Assembly: GCA_001270045.2 (NCBI GenBank)
Contig: DF970689.1
Location: 403,148 to 467,147, forward strand
Length of the DNA: 64,000 nucleotides
DNA from: Bacteroidales bacterium 6E
GTDB taxonomy: Bacteria > Bacteroidota > Bacteroidia > Bacteroidales > Prolixibacteraceae
Direction: 5' to 3'
Position 1 is the stretch's first letter, and every line of letters begins with the position of its first letter. Positions 23,328 to 31,660 of the stretch are shown here, piece by piece. The position numbers and the translations under genes are program-made. The notes under the pieces are model-generated. The model saw nothing but the letters and a program-made list of their open reading frames with translations. It did not search any database and had not been told where the DNA came from.

Positions 23328-25310
23328 ATGAAAATTACAGCCGTTTTATTCCTCTTGATAATCATTGCATGTACCGCACCCGTTAAAAACAACAATTTAA
23401 TTTCCGGTGATTTAATGCCTGGAGTTCCAGTTGAAGGTCAGCTTTCGGTAAACGAACCCAAGGTTTATAATGTAATGCTCGACTCGAATGTTTATGTTTA
23501 TGGAGAAGTAAACCAGCTTTCGGTCGATGTTGTAGTGAACCTGAAAGACAGTGCCGATAACATCATATCATCATTTGATGGTCCGGCTGAAGGGTTGGAA
23601 ATTTTCACTTTCGAAGTTTCAAAAAAAGGGCCATACAAAATTGAGGTTGCGCCCTTCAAAAATGATTCAGGGTTATATTCCATCGAATTAAAATCCGTTG
23701 AACCCATTGCTTCCACTCCTGAAAAAAGGACTGATCAGCTGTTTATGAAATATACCGGCAAAGAATCTCCGGGTGCGGCTGTTGCAGTGGTAAAAAATGG
23801 TGAAATACTATACAAAAACGGATTTGGAATAGCAAATCTCGAATATGATATTCCCATTACACCATCAACCATTTTTCATATCGCATCTGTTTCAAAACAA
23901 TTTACGGCTTTTGCAATACTATTGCTGGAAAAGGAAGGAAAACTGTCTCTTGACGATGATATAAGAAAATTCATCCCTGAAGTCCCCGACTTTGGCAAGA
24001 AAATCACGTTGCGACATCTTGCAAATCACACCAGCGGATTGCGCGACCAATGGAATTTACTTGCATTGGCCGGTTGGCGTTTGGATGATGTAATTACCAC
24101 AGAACAGATTCTCAAACTTGTCAGCAAACAACAGGAATTGAATTTTAATCCCGGCGACGAGTTTCTATATTGTAATACCGGTTATACATTGATGGCTGAA
24201 GTAGTGGCCCGGGTATCGGGAAAATCCTTTCCTGAATATACTGACGAGCATATTTTCAAGCCCTTAAAAATGACCAATACACTTTTTTATGATGACCATG
24301 AGAAGATTGTAAAAATCAGGGCATATTCATATTATGCCGTCAGGAATGGATATAAGAAAAGTGTATTAAGCTATGCCAATGCCGGCGCAACCAGTCTGTT
24401 TACGACTGTCGAAGATTTAAGTTTATGGGCCATGAACTTTGAAAATCCCGTGGTTGGTGATATGGATATTGTCGACAAAATGAGTCAAAGGGCTGTCCTG
24501 AATAATGGCGATACAATTACCTATGCCCTGGGCCAGGATGTATCCAAATATAAGGGAATCAACATGATCAGCCATAGTGGTGGCGATGCCGGGTATCGCA
24601 CATTCTTAGGCCGGTTTCCCGACCAAAATTTTTCGGTCATTGTATTTAGCAACGATGCATCGTTTAATCCCGGAGCATTAGCCTTGAGAGTTGCCGATCT
24701 TTATTTAAAAGATGAAATAGGACCTGAAAAGAAAGATGAAAAGAAGGAAACAAATGAAATAACAAGTCCCGTGAATATTGACACCCTGAAAGCTTATGCC
24801 GGTGCATATGAACTTCAACCTGATTTTATTTTGACAATTACTGAAGAAGACGGCAGCTTATTTGGACAGGCAACCGGTCAACCACGCGTTGGGTTGAAGG
24901 CTATTTCATCAACCGAATTCTCGGTAATTGGGGTTGATGCCAGATTGACTTTTCACAGAGATGCCGATAATAAAATCAACCTTTTAAAGTTGCACCAGGG
25001 GGGAGTATTTGATGCTCCGCGAATGATGCCATTCGATAAGTCAGCGGTAAACCTGGGTGAATATACAGGTCAGTTCCATAGTGATGAACTTTCTACGGAT
25101 TATACCTTCATCATTAAAAATGACACACTCATTGCCACTCATCCCCGATTGGGTGACATTAAAATGACACCCATAAAAACCGATATTTTCAATGGTAATA
25201 CATGGTTTTTTGGACAAACTGAATTTATAAGGGATAAGAACCAATCAGTAATTGGATTCAAGGTATCAAGTGGCAGGGTCCGAAATGTTTGGTTTAAGAA
25301 AGTCAATTAA
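23328..25310 (+). CDS. Lipoprotein serine hydrolase (class C beta-lactamase/PBP family)
   Basis: 660 aa from the ATG at 23328 (MKITAVLFLLIIIACTAP; lipobox IIAC). An N-terminal beta domain (residues ~25-125) precedes the beta-lactamase/transpeptidase-like fold: SxxK motif SVSK (Ser187, Lys190), YxN motif YCNTGY and HSGGDAGY as the third motif. A C-terminal domain of ~180 aa resembles the lipocalin-like tails of Bacteroidota serine hydrolases. It probably acts on peptides, esters or peptidoglycan fragments in the periplasm; resistance to beta-lactams is not implied. Flanked upstream by repeats and downstream by the AbiE pair. Confidence 0.88.
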   Translation: MKITAVLFLLIIIACTAPVKNNNLISGDLMPGVPVEGQLSVNEPKVYNVMLDSNVYVYGEVNQLSVDVVVNLKDSADNIISSFDGPAEGLEIFTFEVSKKGPYKIEVAPFKNDSGLYSIELKSVEPIASTPEKRTDQLFMKYTGKESPGAAVAVVKNGEILYKNGFGIANLEYDIPITPSTIFHIASVSKQFTAFAILLLEKEGKLSLDDDIRKFIPEVPDFGKKITLRHLANHTSGLRDQWNLLALAGWRLDDVITTEQILKLVSKQQELNFNPGDEFLYCNTGYTLMAEVVARVSGKSFPEYTDEHIFKPLKMTNTLFYDDHEKIVKIRAYSYYAVRNGYKKSVLSYANAGATSLFTTVEDLSLWAMNFENPVVGDMDIVDKMSQRAVLNNGDTITYALGQDVSKYKGINMISHSGGDAGYRTFLGRFPDQNFSVIVFSNDASFNPGALALRVADLYLKDEIGPEKKDEKKETNEITSPVNIDTLKAYAGAYELQPDFILTITEEDGSLFGQATGQPRVGLKAISSTEFSVIGVDARLTFHRDADNKINLLKLHQGGVFDAPRMMPFDKSAVNLGEYTGQFHSDELSTDYTFIIKNDTLIATHPRLGDIKMTPIKTDIFNGNTWFFGQTEFIRDKNQSVIGFKVSSGRVRNVWFKKVN

Positions 25311-25368
25311 TTTCAGTAAATTACGCATTGATAATCGAAAAAATATCGACAATCCATGTAAAAATTAC

Positions 25369-25376
25369 TATATTTG
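25369..25376 (+). promoter_or_regulatory. Promoter of the AbiE operon
   Basis: TATATTTG is an exact -7 match; the start near 25383 leaves about 15 nt before the ATG at 25398. Confidence 0.5.
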
Positions 25377-25397
25377 TGAAGTCATTATTCCTTCAAA

Positions 25398-26024
25398 ATG
25401 AAATTACTTGAACAGTTTGGAATAATTCCTGTCGATTTCATGACTGTGGCTTCATTGTTCAGTGACTATAAATCACCCAGGGACAAGGTTGCAAGCCTTG
25501 AAAAAGAAGGATTGCTTTTCCGTCTCAAAAAAGGGTTGTATGTGGTTTCACCTGAAATTCATGGAAAGGCACTCTCGAAAGAATTGATGTCAAACCACTT
25601 GTATGGCCCTTCATACGTTTCCATGGAAAGTGCACTTTCGCACTATAATCTCATCCCCGAGAGGGTTTTTGCGATCCGGGCGATGACAACAAAAAGAGGT
25701 AAAGTTTTTTCTACCCCTTTGGGTAATTTTGAATATGTAAAAGCAAAGGAGGATTATTTCGGCATTGGTATTCGGCAGGAAATTGTCGATGACAGTTATG
25801 CCTGGATGGTTGCATCGCCTGAGAAAGCAATTTGCGACATGATTTTTTCAATTGCCGGACTCAGGCTACAGTCGGTAAAGGCAATGGGGCAATTCCTCGA
25901 AGAAGATTTACGAATCGATTTTTCGTCGATTGACAAGTTTGATACCGATATCGTAAAACAATGCATTGAAGCAGGTGTAAAAAAAACAGAACTTACCCAA
26001 CTTTATAAGTATTTAAGAAAATGA
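25398..26024 (+). CDS. Type IV toxin-antitoxin AbiEi-family antitoxin
   Basis: 208 aa. The N-terminal winged-helix domain (FMTVASLFSDYKSPRDKVASLEKEGLLFRLKKGLYVV region) is typical of AbiEi; the body contains YGPSYVSMESALSHY and ASPEKAICDMI, conserved in the family. It should repress its own operon and neutralise the AbiEii nucleotidyltransferase. Its last codons overlap the toxin start by 4 nt (ATGA), so the two are translationally coupled. The family is known for abortive phage infection. Confidence 0.9.
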   Translation: MKLLEQFGIIPVDFMTVASLFSDYKSPRDKVASLEKEGLLFRLKKGLYVVSPEIHGKALSKELMSNHLYGPSYVSMESALSHYNLIPERVFAIRAMTTKRGKVFSTPLGNFEYVKAKEDYFGIGIRQEIVDDSYAWMVASPEKAICDMIFSIAGLRLQSVKAMGQFLEEDLRIDFSSIDKFDTDIVKQCIEAGVKKTELTQLYKYLRK

Positions 26025-26848
26025 GCATTTTTGAACAGATGTTATCCCGTTATGAGGTTAAAACCAGTCACGATTTGCTGAATGCGCAACACGAAGTGAT
26101 GCAGCAAATTGTTTTGGCCGGATTGTACAGGGGCGCGTTTTTCAATAAAGCTGCCTTTTATGGCGGAACCTGTCTTCGGATTTTTTACAGCATACAAAGG
26201 TTCTCCGAGGATATGGATTTTTCTCTTCTTTCAAAAGATCCGGATTTTCGGCTTGAAAATTATTTTGATGCCATTCATTCCGAATTTAAAGCGGTAGGGC
26301 GCGAAGTCATAATCACAAAAAAGGAAAAGAAAACACCGACCAATGTTGAATCGGCATTTCTGAAGGACGATACCTCGGTGTATAATCTTCAGTTTTCAAC
26401 CGAGCGAAGCATCAAAATAAAGATTGAGGCTGATGTCAATCCCCCGGCGGGCTTTCAAACCGAACATAAATTGTTGCTTCTGCCTTTTTCGTTTATGGTG
26501 CGGTGTTACACTTTGCCCGATCTATACGCCGGAAAAATCCATGCCCTGCTTTTCAGGGGCTGGAAAAACCGGGTAAAGGGACGCGACTGGTATGATTTTG
26601 AGTGGCATGTTCGAAACAATACGCCACTAAACCTCGAACATTTTCATCAACGGGCATTACAGTCGGAAAATGATTTCTTTGAAAATCTTACACCCGGGAT
26701 TTTACGTCAAATGTTAAAACAAAAGATCCAGGAAACAAACATCGAAATGGTGAAAAATGATGTACGGCCTTTTATCAGAAACACCAGTGAACTGGATATC
26801 TGGTCAACCGATTATTTTATACAATTGGTTGATTTAATGAATATTTAA
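26021..26848 (+). CDS. Type IV toxin AbiEii-family nucleotidyltransferase
   Basis: 275 aa. The nucleotidyltransferase signature is YGGTCLRIFYSIQRFSEDMD: GGT at 48-50 and the metal-binding Asp64 and Asp66. KIKIEAD contributes the third acid, and DLYAGKIHALLFR with RDWYDFEWH are the conserved C-terminal motifs of the family. Members transfer nucleotides to RNA (for some, tRNA ends) and stop growth. All key residues are present, so it is probably active. Overlaps the antitoxin gene by 4 nt. Confidence 0.9.
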   Translation: MSIFEQMLSRYEVKTSHDLLNAQHEVMQQIVLAGLYRGAFFNKAAFYGGTCLRIFYSIQRFSEDMDFSLLSKDPDFRLENYFDAIHSEFKAVGREVIITKKEKKTPTNVESAFLKDDTSVYNLQFSTERSIKIKIEADVNPPAGFQTEHKLLLLPFSFMVRCYTLPDLYAGKIHALLFRGWKNRVKGRDWYDFEWHVRNNTPLNLEHFHQRALQSENDFFENLTPGILRQMLKQKIQETNIEMVKNDVRPFIRNTSELDIWSTDYFIQLVDLMNI

Positions 26849-26854
26849 TTAGTT

Positions 26855-27008
26855 GATGACATCTTTTACCGATGACAAATACAACGAGAAGATGTCATCT
26901 TTTCCGCAGAGGTCCTCAACGAGAAGATGACATCTTTTTCCGAATAGGAATGCAAAGAAAAGGATGACATCTTTTTCCGAATAGGTCCTCAACGAAAAGA
27001 TGTTATAC
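26855..27008. repeat. Left flanking repeat of the hip locus
   Basis: About 150 bp of GATGACATCTTTT-type dyad units. It is nearly identical, in the same orientation, to 28644-28805; the two bracket the hip genes. The stop codon of the kinase gene lies within its edge. Confidence 0.85.
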
Positions 27009-28025
27009 TCTAAAATTCGTAAAGGCAGCAGCCATCAATGATTGTTCGGTGCGTGGGATCCCGATCCGGGTAGCCAGTTTTTGCCAGTTCGATACTGACG
27101 ATCGCACATCATCCACAATGGAATCCATTGCCTTTTTGCCGAGCCTGAAAAAGGATCCGACACTCTTGGCGAGTTCCAGGTCACGGGCATTATTGTCCAT
27201 ATCAATATTTAGTGCGAGCCCCGCCTTGTCAATGGATGGATTGATGTCAAAGGCAGGGGATAGCCGCCATCCCTCATCGGTAAGGATAAAGCCATGGTTT
27301 CTCAGGTGGTCGTCGGTGTTTGATATCATTATATTGAAAATGATCCTCCTCCAAAGCTGGTTCAAATCGTCGTTTACATTCGCTCCCGAAAACTGGATAA
27401 ACTCAACCAGATCAAGGTATGAAGGAGCTGATTCCCTGATGAGTTCCTCGTTTTTGCCAGTCATGGTCATGGCCGATGCAAAGTGGATCCGCTCATGCTT
27501 TTCCCTGTCAAAGCGTTTCGTGAAGAAAGTATCAAATTCCCCTGAAACGTGTTCGAGCCGCGATTCGGCCATGGTAATTCCGGCATCCAGTGCCAAACGA
27601 TATGCCAGGTACTCCCAGGCCCCTTTGTTGACCGTGTCACTATGGGAAGGAAATTTGGCTATCCATGGATGTCCATCTTTATCCAGAATGTTTGCCTTTG
27701 GCCTGGCACCACCCAGCGAAGATCCGGGCGCCATCAGCATCGCAAGCCATTTTCCGGCATCTGTTGTGTCTGAACCTGATTCGATCAGTGCGGCGCTGTA
27801 TTGTAAATCCCTGACACTTGACCATGGAGGCGTGGGATAAACAGGGTCATTGTCAAGAAAATCCCCGTCAGGCTCACTTTTGAATCTCAGGGCACCCATT
27901 CTGCACAAATCATGGACCCCCAATAAATAATCAATGTCCTGCAATGCCTGGGCCGGACTTCCGGTGTCCCGGGCTTGCATTGCGGCACGTCTTTGCATCA
28001 GTGTCCGTCCCCATCTGTCGGGCAT
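27003..28025 (-). CDS. HipA/HipT-like serine-threonine kinase toxin (kinase core)
   Basis: 340 aa. It contains the HipA kinase core: Ser/Gly-rich loop GSSLGGARPK (101-110), ATP-binding Lys124 in WIAKFP, catalytic loop ISNTDDHLRNHGF (Asp238, Asn243) and metal-binding Asp260 in PAFDINPS. These kinases phosphorylate aminoacyl-tRNA synthetases and cause dormancy. The usual N-terminal ~80 residues lie upstream in the same frame but are cut off by a TAA at 28080-28082; the ATG at 28025 comes 18 codons later. It is either a broken hipA whose core may still be made, or a split HipS-HipT arrangement. The residues seen suggest a working kinase fold. Confidence 0.82.
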   Translation of the reverse strand: MPDRWGRTLMQRRAAMQARDTGSPAQALQDIDYLLGVHDLCRMGALRFKSEPDGDFLDNDPVYPTPPWSSVRDLQYSAALIESGSDTTDAGKWLAMLMAPGSSLGGARPKANILDKDGHPWIAKFPSHSDTVNKGAWEYLAYRLALDAGITMAESRLEHVSGEFDTFFTKRFDREKHERIHFASAMTMTGKNEELIRESAPSYLDLVEFIQFSGANVNDDLNQLWRRIIFNIMISNTDDHLRNHGFILTDEGWRLSPAFDINPSIDKAGLALNIDMDNNARDLELAKSVGSFFRLGKKAMDSIVDDVRSSVSNWQKLATRIGIPRTEQSLMAAAFTNFRV

Positions 28026-28079
28026 GGAATCAAGGAAGGCTCCGAAATTCTCCTTGCCGTTCGGATATTGTTGTCCGGT

Positions 28080-28259
28080 TTACCATGCAATGTCAGGATC
28101 AAGGAGTATTTGTTCGCCCGAATTGATCCAATCGGCATGATACGAGAAACCATATGCCTTGCGGCCCTTTGCCTGATGTGCGGTCAATTTCCCGATGAGC
28201 TTCGGCGATATCATCCCTTTCCAATCGGCATACACCCATATATCAGTTTTATCAGCCAT
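28080..28259 (-). CDS. HipA N-terminal subdomain fragment (HipS-like or nonsense-split)
   Basis: A 59-codon frame from the ATG at 28259, 3 nt after the hipB stop, ends at an in-frame TAA. It reads MADKTDIWVYADWKGM...GLSYHAD-like text that matches the start of HipA proteins. The frame continues after the TAA as TGQQYPNGKENFGAFLDSMP into the kinase gene, and a Tyr codon at the stop would restore one 419-codon HipA. This favours a single nonsense change, but the resulting order hipB - short N-domain - kinase is also that of the tripartite HipBST system. Confidence 0.7.
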   Translation of the reverse strand: MADKTDIWVYADWKGMISPKLIGKLTAHQAKGRKAYGFSYHADWINSGEQILLDPDIAW

Positions 28260-28262
28260 GGC

Positions 28263-28556
28263 TTACTTCCCCATTAGTTTCAGGTCCTGCAGTTTTCTGC
28301 CTAATTCGTCATCGGCTGCAAGCTTCAGAAAGTCGTCCTGCAAACCCAATACCCTGAGAACATTAAAATATGCGCCCAGGGCTACGCTCGGGTTCCCTCT
28401 TTCTATGTGGTAGAGAGTGGTGCGGTTAATTCCGGCTCTTTCGGCAACCTGTATGGTGGTCAGGTGTCGTCGCTTTCTGGCCAGTTTGATGTTTTCGCCC
28501 ATTTCCTCCAGCATTTTCTGAAACCGGGGAAGCAATATTTGTTTCTTTGTTTGCAT
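28263..28556 (-). CDS. HipB-like XRE-family antitoxin/repressor
   Basis: 97 aa. A helix-turn-helix of the Cro/CI type spans NIKLARKRRHLTTIQVAERA with GINRTTLYHIERG (residues ~20-60). It should bind the toxin kinase and repress the operon. A TGTTGA-n6-TCAACA dyad lies between its -7 box and start codon. It is 3 nt upstream of the next frame, so the genes form an operon. Confidence 0.9.
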   Translation of the reverse strand: MQTKKQILLPRFQKMLEEMGENIKLARKRRHLTTIQVAERAGINRTTLYHIERGNPSVALGAYFNVLRVLGLQDDFLKLAADDELGRKLQDLKLMGK

Positions 28557-28559
28557 AAA

Positions 28560-28583
28560 TGTTGAATAATATCAACAAATATA
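28560..28583 (-). promoter_or_regulatory. hip promoter and candidate operator
   Basis: The minus-strand -7 box TATATTTG (28576-28583) overlaps an inverted repeat TGTTGA-ataata-TCAACA (28560-28577). A repressor bound here would block transcription, as expected for HipB autoregulation. Confidence 0.55.
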
Positions 28584-28643
28584 CTCATTGTGTTTTAAAT
28601 AAACAACAATTGATGTAAAAGTGGGCGATGAATCGCGCAGCCA

Positions 28644-28805
28644 GAAGATGTCATCTTTTTCCGATGACAAATACAACGAGAAGATGTCATCTTTTCCGAA
28701 GAGGTCCTCAACGAGAAGATGACATCTTTTTCCGAATAGGAATGCAAAGAAAAGGATGACATCTTTTTCCGAAGAGGTCCTCAACGAGAAGATGTCATCC
28801 TTTTT
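28644..28805. repeat. Right flanking repeat of the hip locus
   Basis: Near-identical direct copy of 26855-27008, made of alternating GATGTCATC and GATGACATC dyads with TTTTTCCGAAGAGG and CAACGAGAA spacers. Confidence 0.85.
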
Positions 28806-28894
28806 TTGCCCACGAATTACACCAATTACATCCACAAACAATAGCCTAACAACCATTAGCTGATTGTCACAGATACATCCGGCGGCTACCCGAA

Positions 28895-28922
28895 GTAGGG
28901 TAAGGGCATGCCCTTACCCTAC
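28895..28922. repeat. 28-bp perfect palindrome overlapping the methyltransferase stop
   Basis: GTAGGGTAAGGGCA followed directly by its reverse complement. It supplies the last codons and the TAA stop of the gene ending at 28914 and may act as a terminator stem. Confidence 0.8.
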
Positions 28923-29693
28923 AAGTTTCTTCCCGATATAAAACACGTAGCCGTAGTAGTCTTTATACTTTTCATAGAGTGCGGCATGGCGCTTTTCGTA
29001 TTGGATAAATTGCCCGGCCGATGCATTGTCTTTGTATTTCTCCAGAAATGCTTTTTGGGCGGCCACTGCCGGTTTAAAGAAATTGTCGGTCCAGCAAACC
29101 TCAGACAATATAAATGTCGCCACAACCACATAGCCTGCCTTTTGCATTTGGGCAATTTTATTCGGGATGGTGTCTATTTCAGGATATGCTTCATTCCAGA
29201 AATCAAAGATTTCCTTTGGCCTTTCTTCCGTAAACCATGTCGCATCGGTAACAGCCACATACCCCCCCTTTTTCAGGAACTTGTTCCAATAATTCAGGCC
29301 CTTCTCAAAACCGATATTATAGATGGCGCCTTCACACCAGATAAGGTCAAGTTCATTGGGTTGAAAATCGAGATGATCCATTGAGCCGACAACACCTTTG
29401 ATCCTGTCGTGAAGATTCAGTTTTTGTGCATTGCCATTCAATATGTCGATAAAAGCGGGGAATAAATCAATGGCCGTAAAATTGCATGGCGTATTTTGGG
29501 CCAGCACAATGGTTTGGCCTCCGGTTCCGCAACCCAGATCAACCACCTTTGAATTTTCGTGAAGGTTGTCAATAAAGCCCAAAGCCTTTAGGGTTGCTTC
29601 CTCACTGCCCGGCCCCTGGCGATCGAGGCTCGAAAAGTATTCGCAAATCAATGAAATGTCAAAATCGTGAATGGTTTGCTCTTCAGTGTTCAT
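28914..29693 (-). CDS. Class I SAM-dependent methyltransferase
   Basis: About 259 aa from the ATG at 29693 ([16 protein letters not shown]). SAM motif I is [12 protein letters not shown]; motif II region [10 protein letters not shown]; later [18 protein letters not shown] and [14 protein letters not shown] are the family's post-motifs. Substrate unknown; related proteins methylate small molecules. The start overlaps the last codons of the upstream CPBP gene by 11 nt, which suggests coupled translation. Its 3' end is built from a perfect palindrome. Confidence 0.87.
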   Translation of the reverse strand: MNTEEQTIHDFDISLICEYFSSLDRQGPGSEEATLKALGFIDNLHENSKVVDLGCGTGGQTIVLAQNTPCNFTAIDLFPAFIDILNGNAQKLNLHDRIKGVVGSMDHLDFQPNELDLIWCEGAIYNIGFEKGLNYWNKFLKKGGYVAVTDATWFTEERPKEIFDFWNEAYPEIDTIPNKIAQMQKAGYVVVATFILSEVCWTDNFFKPAVAAQKAFLEKYKDNASAGQFIQYEKRHAALYEKYKDYYGYVFYIGKKLVG

Positions 29694-30540
29694 TATTAAT
29701 CCTCCGTATTTTATGGTCAGCCATGATGACCGCAAGAGCAATTACCCAAAATACGGCGGCCACTGCCAGACTGTATATAAAGACTTCCCAGCCAGTCATT
29801 TCCGTGGGGGCGCAAGCGATGGAGCAGGCAGTCAGGCTGAAATGCATGACCATCATCAATACCAGGCTCCCGGTACGCTCGTAGGCCCACACCATCAGTA
29901 TCCTGAAAGGAGGCAGCTGTCCGATCAGGAAACCGAGACCGGAAAGGATGGCGTATTGGACTGTCGGAATCTCGCCTGCGTAGGTTTTTATGGCCCAGAT
30001 GTCATTGGCCATGATGTGCCACGCGCCCCAGATTACACCCACAGCCAGACCGACCCTCAGGGGACTGTAACGCTGCCGCATTTTCGGGATGGCAAAACCG
30101 AACCAGCCTGTTTCCTCCATGATGCCGACAATGATCCCCGACATGACAGCCATAAAAACCAGGCCACCGCCATCGGGAGCGGTCATAAAGCCAGGCCGGT
30201 AAACCGGGGAGTAGAGTGAAAGCACAAAGTGCGAGAAAGCGAATACCACCGGTGCGAGAAAGAGGGCTGCCGCATACCAGGCCAGTCCAACCCGCCACTT
30301 CCGCATGCGTGACCAAAGGTCGCGATAGCCCTCCATACCATCGGTCAGGCCAGTCATCACCAGTCCTGATACAAACGGTCCAAGCAGGAATGTCGCGATG
30401 GCCTGAGGCAGTTGCGCCTGGGCTTCGGCCACCGTCTCCGGCATTCCGTTGATGGCGATCAAAACCAGAATACCACCCCACGATATCACGAAGGTGAGGA
30501 GGAAGTAAGACAAGACCGGGTATTTCTTTATTGGGTTCAT
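29683..30540 (-). CDS. CPBP-family intramembrane glutamic protease
   Basis: About 285 aa from the ATG at 30540 ([13 protein letters not shown]). Seven or eight hydrophobic segments. The CPBP (Abi/Rce1-like) motifs are [11 protein letters not shown], with the paired Glu, and IWGAWHIM with its conserved His in a later helix. These membrane enzymes cleave or process peptides, for example bacteriocin-related ones. It forms a pair with the methyltransferase gene. Confidence 0.87.
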   Translation of the reverse strand: MNPIKKYPVLSYFLLTFVISWGGILVLIAINGMPETVAEAQAQLPQAIATFLLGPFVSGLVMTGLTDGMEGYRDLWSRMRKWRVGLAWYAAALFLAPVVFAFSHFVLSLYSPVYRPGFMTAPDGGGLVFMAVMSGIIVGIMEETGWFGFAIPKMRQRYSPLRVGLAVGVIWGAWHIMANDIWAIKTYAGEIPTVQYAILSGLGFLIGQLPPFRILMVWAYERTGSLVLMMVMHFSLTACSIACAPTEMTGWEVFIYSLAVAAVFWVIALAVIMADHKIRRINNEH

Positions 30541-30884
30541 GGTTCTCCACATATAGCCTATTGGGCCAACCTGTTTTGGTTAAATTGATTATATAAAGTT
30601 ACGACAAATTAAGGAGAAGGATAACATCTTTTCGTTGCATCCATCTACTGAAAAGATATCATCCTGTTGCCCACCAAAAGATGTCATGCTACATTCAACA
30701 ATGTCCGGGGTATATGGTAATAAATGGCAAAGTTCGGGTAACTACCATGGTTTACCGGGGAAATGGCATGGTATTGACAATATTTTTTAAAAATGTTTAA
30801 TAATTCTATTAAAAGACTTTCAGGTCTGAATATATTGTTGTAAATTGAATCAATTCTCGATCACTAATTTAAAACTTAAAAAAG
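30541..30884. other. Intergenic region with diverged dyad repeats
   Basis: 30605-30695 holds degraded copies of the GATGACATC-type repeat (GATAACATCTTTTCG, GATATCATCC, GATGTCATG). The rest is AT-rich and includes the promoter of the small secreted protein. No further gene is seen. Confidence 0.5.
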
Positions 30885-31220
30885 ATGAAAACATTAAAAG
30901 TACTTTTTGTTTTGCTTCTCTTAGGCGGCTGTTTCTCAACCAATGCAAATGCACAAGCTCTTGTTGTCAAAGACAATGTTTTTACCCTTGATGGCTATCC
31001 TTCATTCCATTCACAAGAAGTCGTGACTCCCGACGGTACAATTAACTTGAGGGTACATCTGCAACTGCCGCTGGATCATTGGCTGGTTGCATATGCTGTT
31101 ATTTCAGGAGGAAAATACGTATATACAACCACAGTAATCACAGATAATGGTGCAATTCCAATCGAAGTGACCACACATCACAATGGGAAGGTGATGGTGA
31201 ACGGCCACCTCAAACCATAG
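30885..31220 (+). CDS. Small secreted protein of unknown function
   Basis: 111 aa. A Sec signal peptide (MKTLKVLFVLLLLGGCFSTN, cleaved near ANAQ; the internal Cys could instead be a weak lipobox) is followed by about 85 residues rich in beta-strand patterns (VVTPDGTINLRVHLQLPL, KYVYTTTVITDNGAIPIEV). No family recognised. It has its own terminator, so it is a single-gene unit. Confidence 0.7.
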   Translation: MKTLKVLFVLLLLGGCFSTNANAQALVVKDNVFTLDGYPSFHSQEVVTPDGTINLRVHLQLPLDHWLVAYAVISGGKYVYTTTVITDNGAIPIEVTTHHNGKVMVNGHLKP

Positions 31221-31280
31221 CAGATTGCTGGCCGAGAGGAGCTTTATTACAAAAAATATCATCCCAATAAAGATATTTTA

Positions 31281-31312
31281 AAGCGGCTGGATTTTACCGG
31301 CCGCTTTTTTTT
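31281..31312 (+). terminator. Rho-independent terminator
   Basis: AAGCGGCtGG / CCgGCCGCTT stem with ATTTTA loop, then eight Ts. Confidence 0.9.
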
Positions 31313-31326
31313 GTGGGAAAATCGAA

Positions 31327-31660
31327 GGGGCGAATTGCATTCGCCCCCCATTGCATTCGCCCCCATTGCATTCGCCCCCCATTGGATTCGCCCCCCATTG
31401 ATTTCGCCCGTACGATATCGATACAATATAGGGCGAAAGCATTTCGCCCTTACTGCAATGATAAGATATTGGGCGAATGCATTTCGCCCCTACGTGATTC
31501 CATTCGGCATGGGCGATTCTGCCCCAATCGTTCAATACCATTTTGCCATTTTCGACATGTCCGAAACGGCATATCCTGTCATGGCAACACAGGGTGATGA
31601 AATACAGGCCAGATGGGCGAATGCAATGTGACGATGGGCGAATGCAATTCGCCCCTACGT
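31327..31660. repeat. GGGCGAATGCAATTCGCCC palindromic repeat cluster
   Basis: About ten words built on GGGCGAA/TTCGCCC. Two runs (31327-31495 and 31613-31658) contain perfect or near-perfect palindromes and end in CCCTAC, the same terminal motif as palindromes at 28895 and 34472. Frames crossing the cluster are artefacts of the repeat. Confidence 0.8.
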
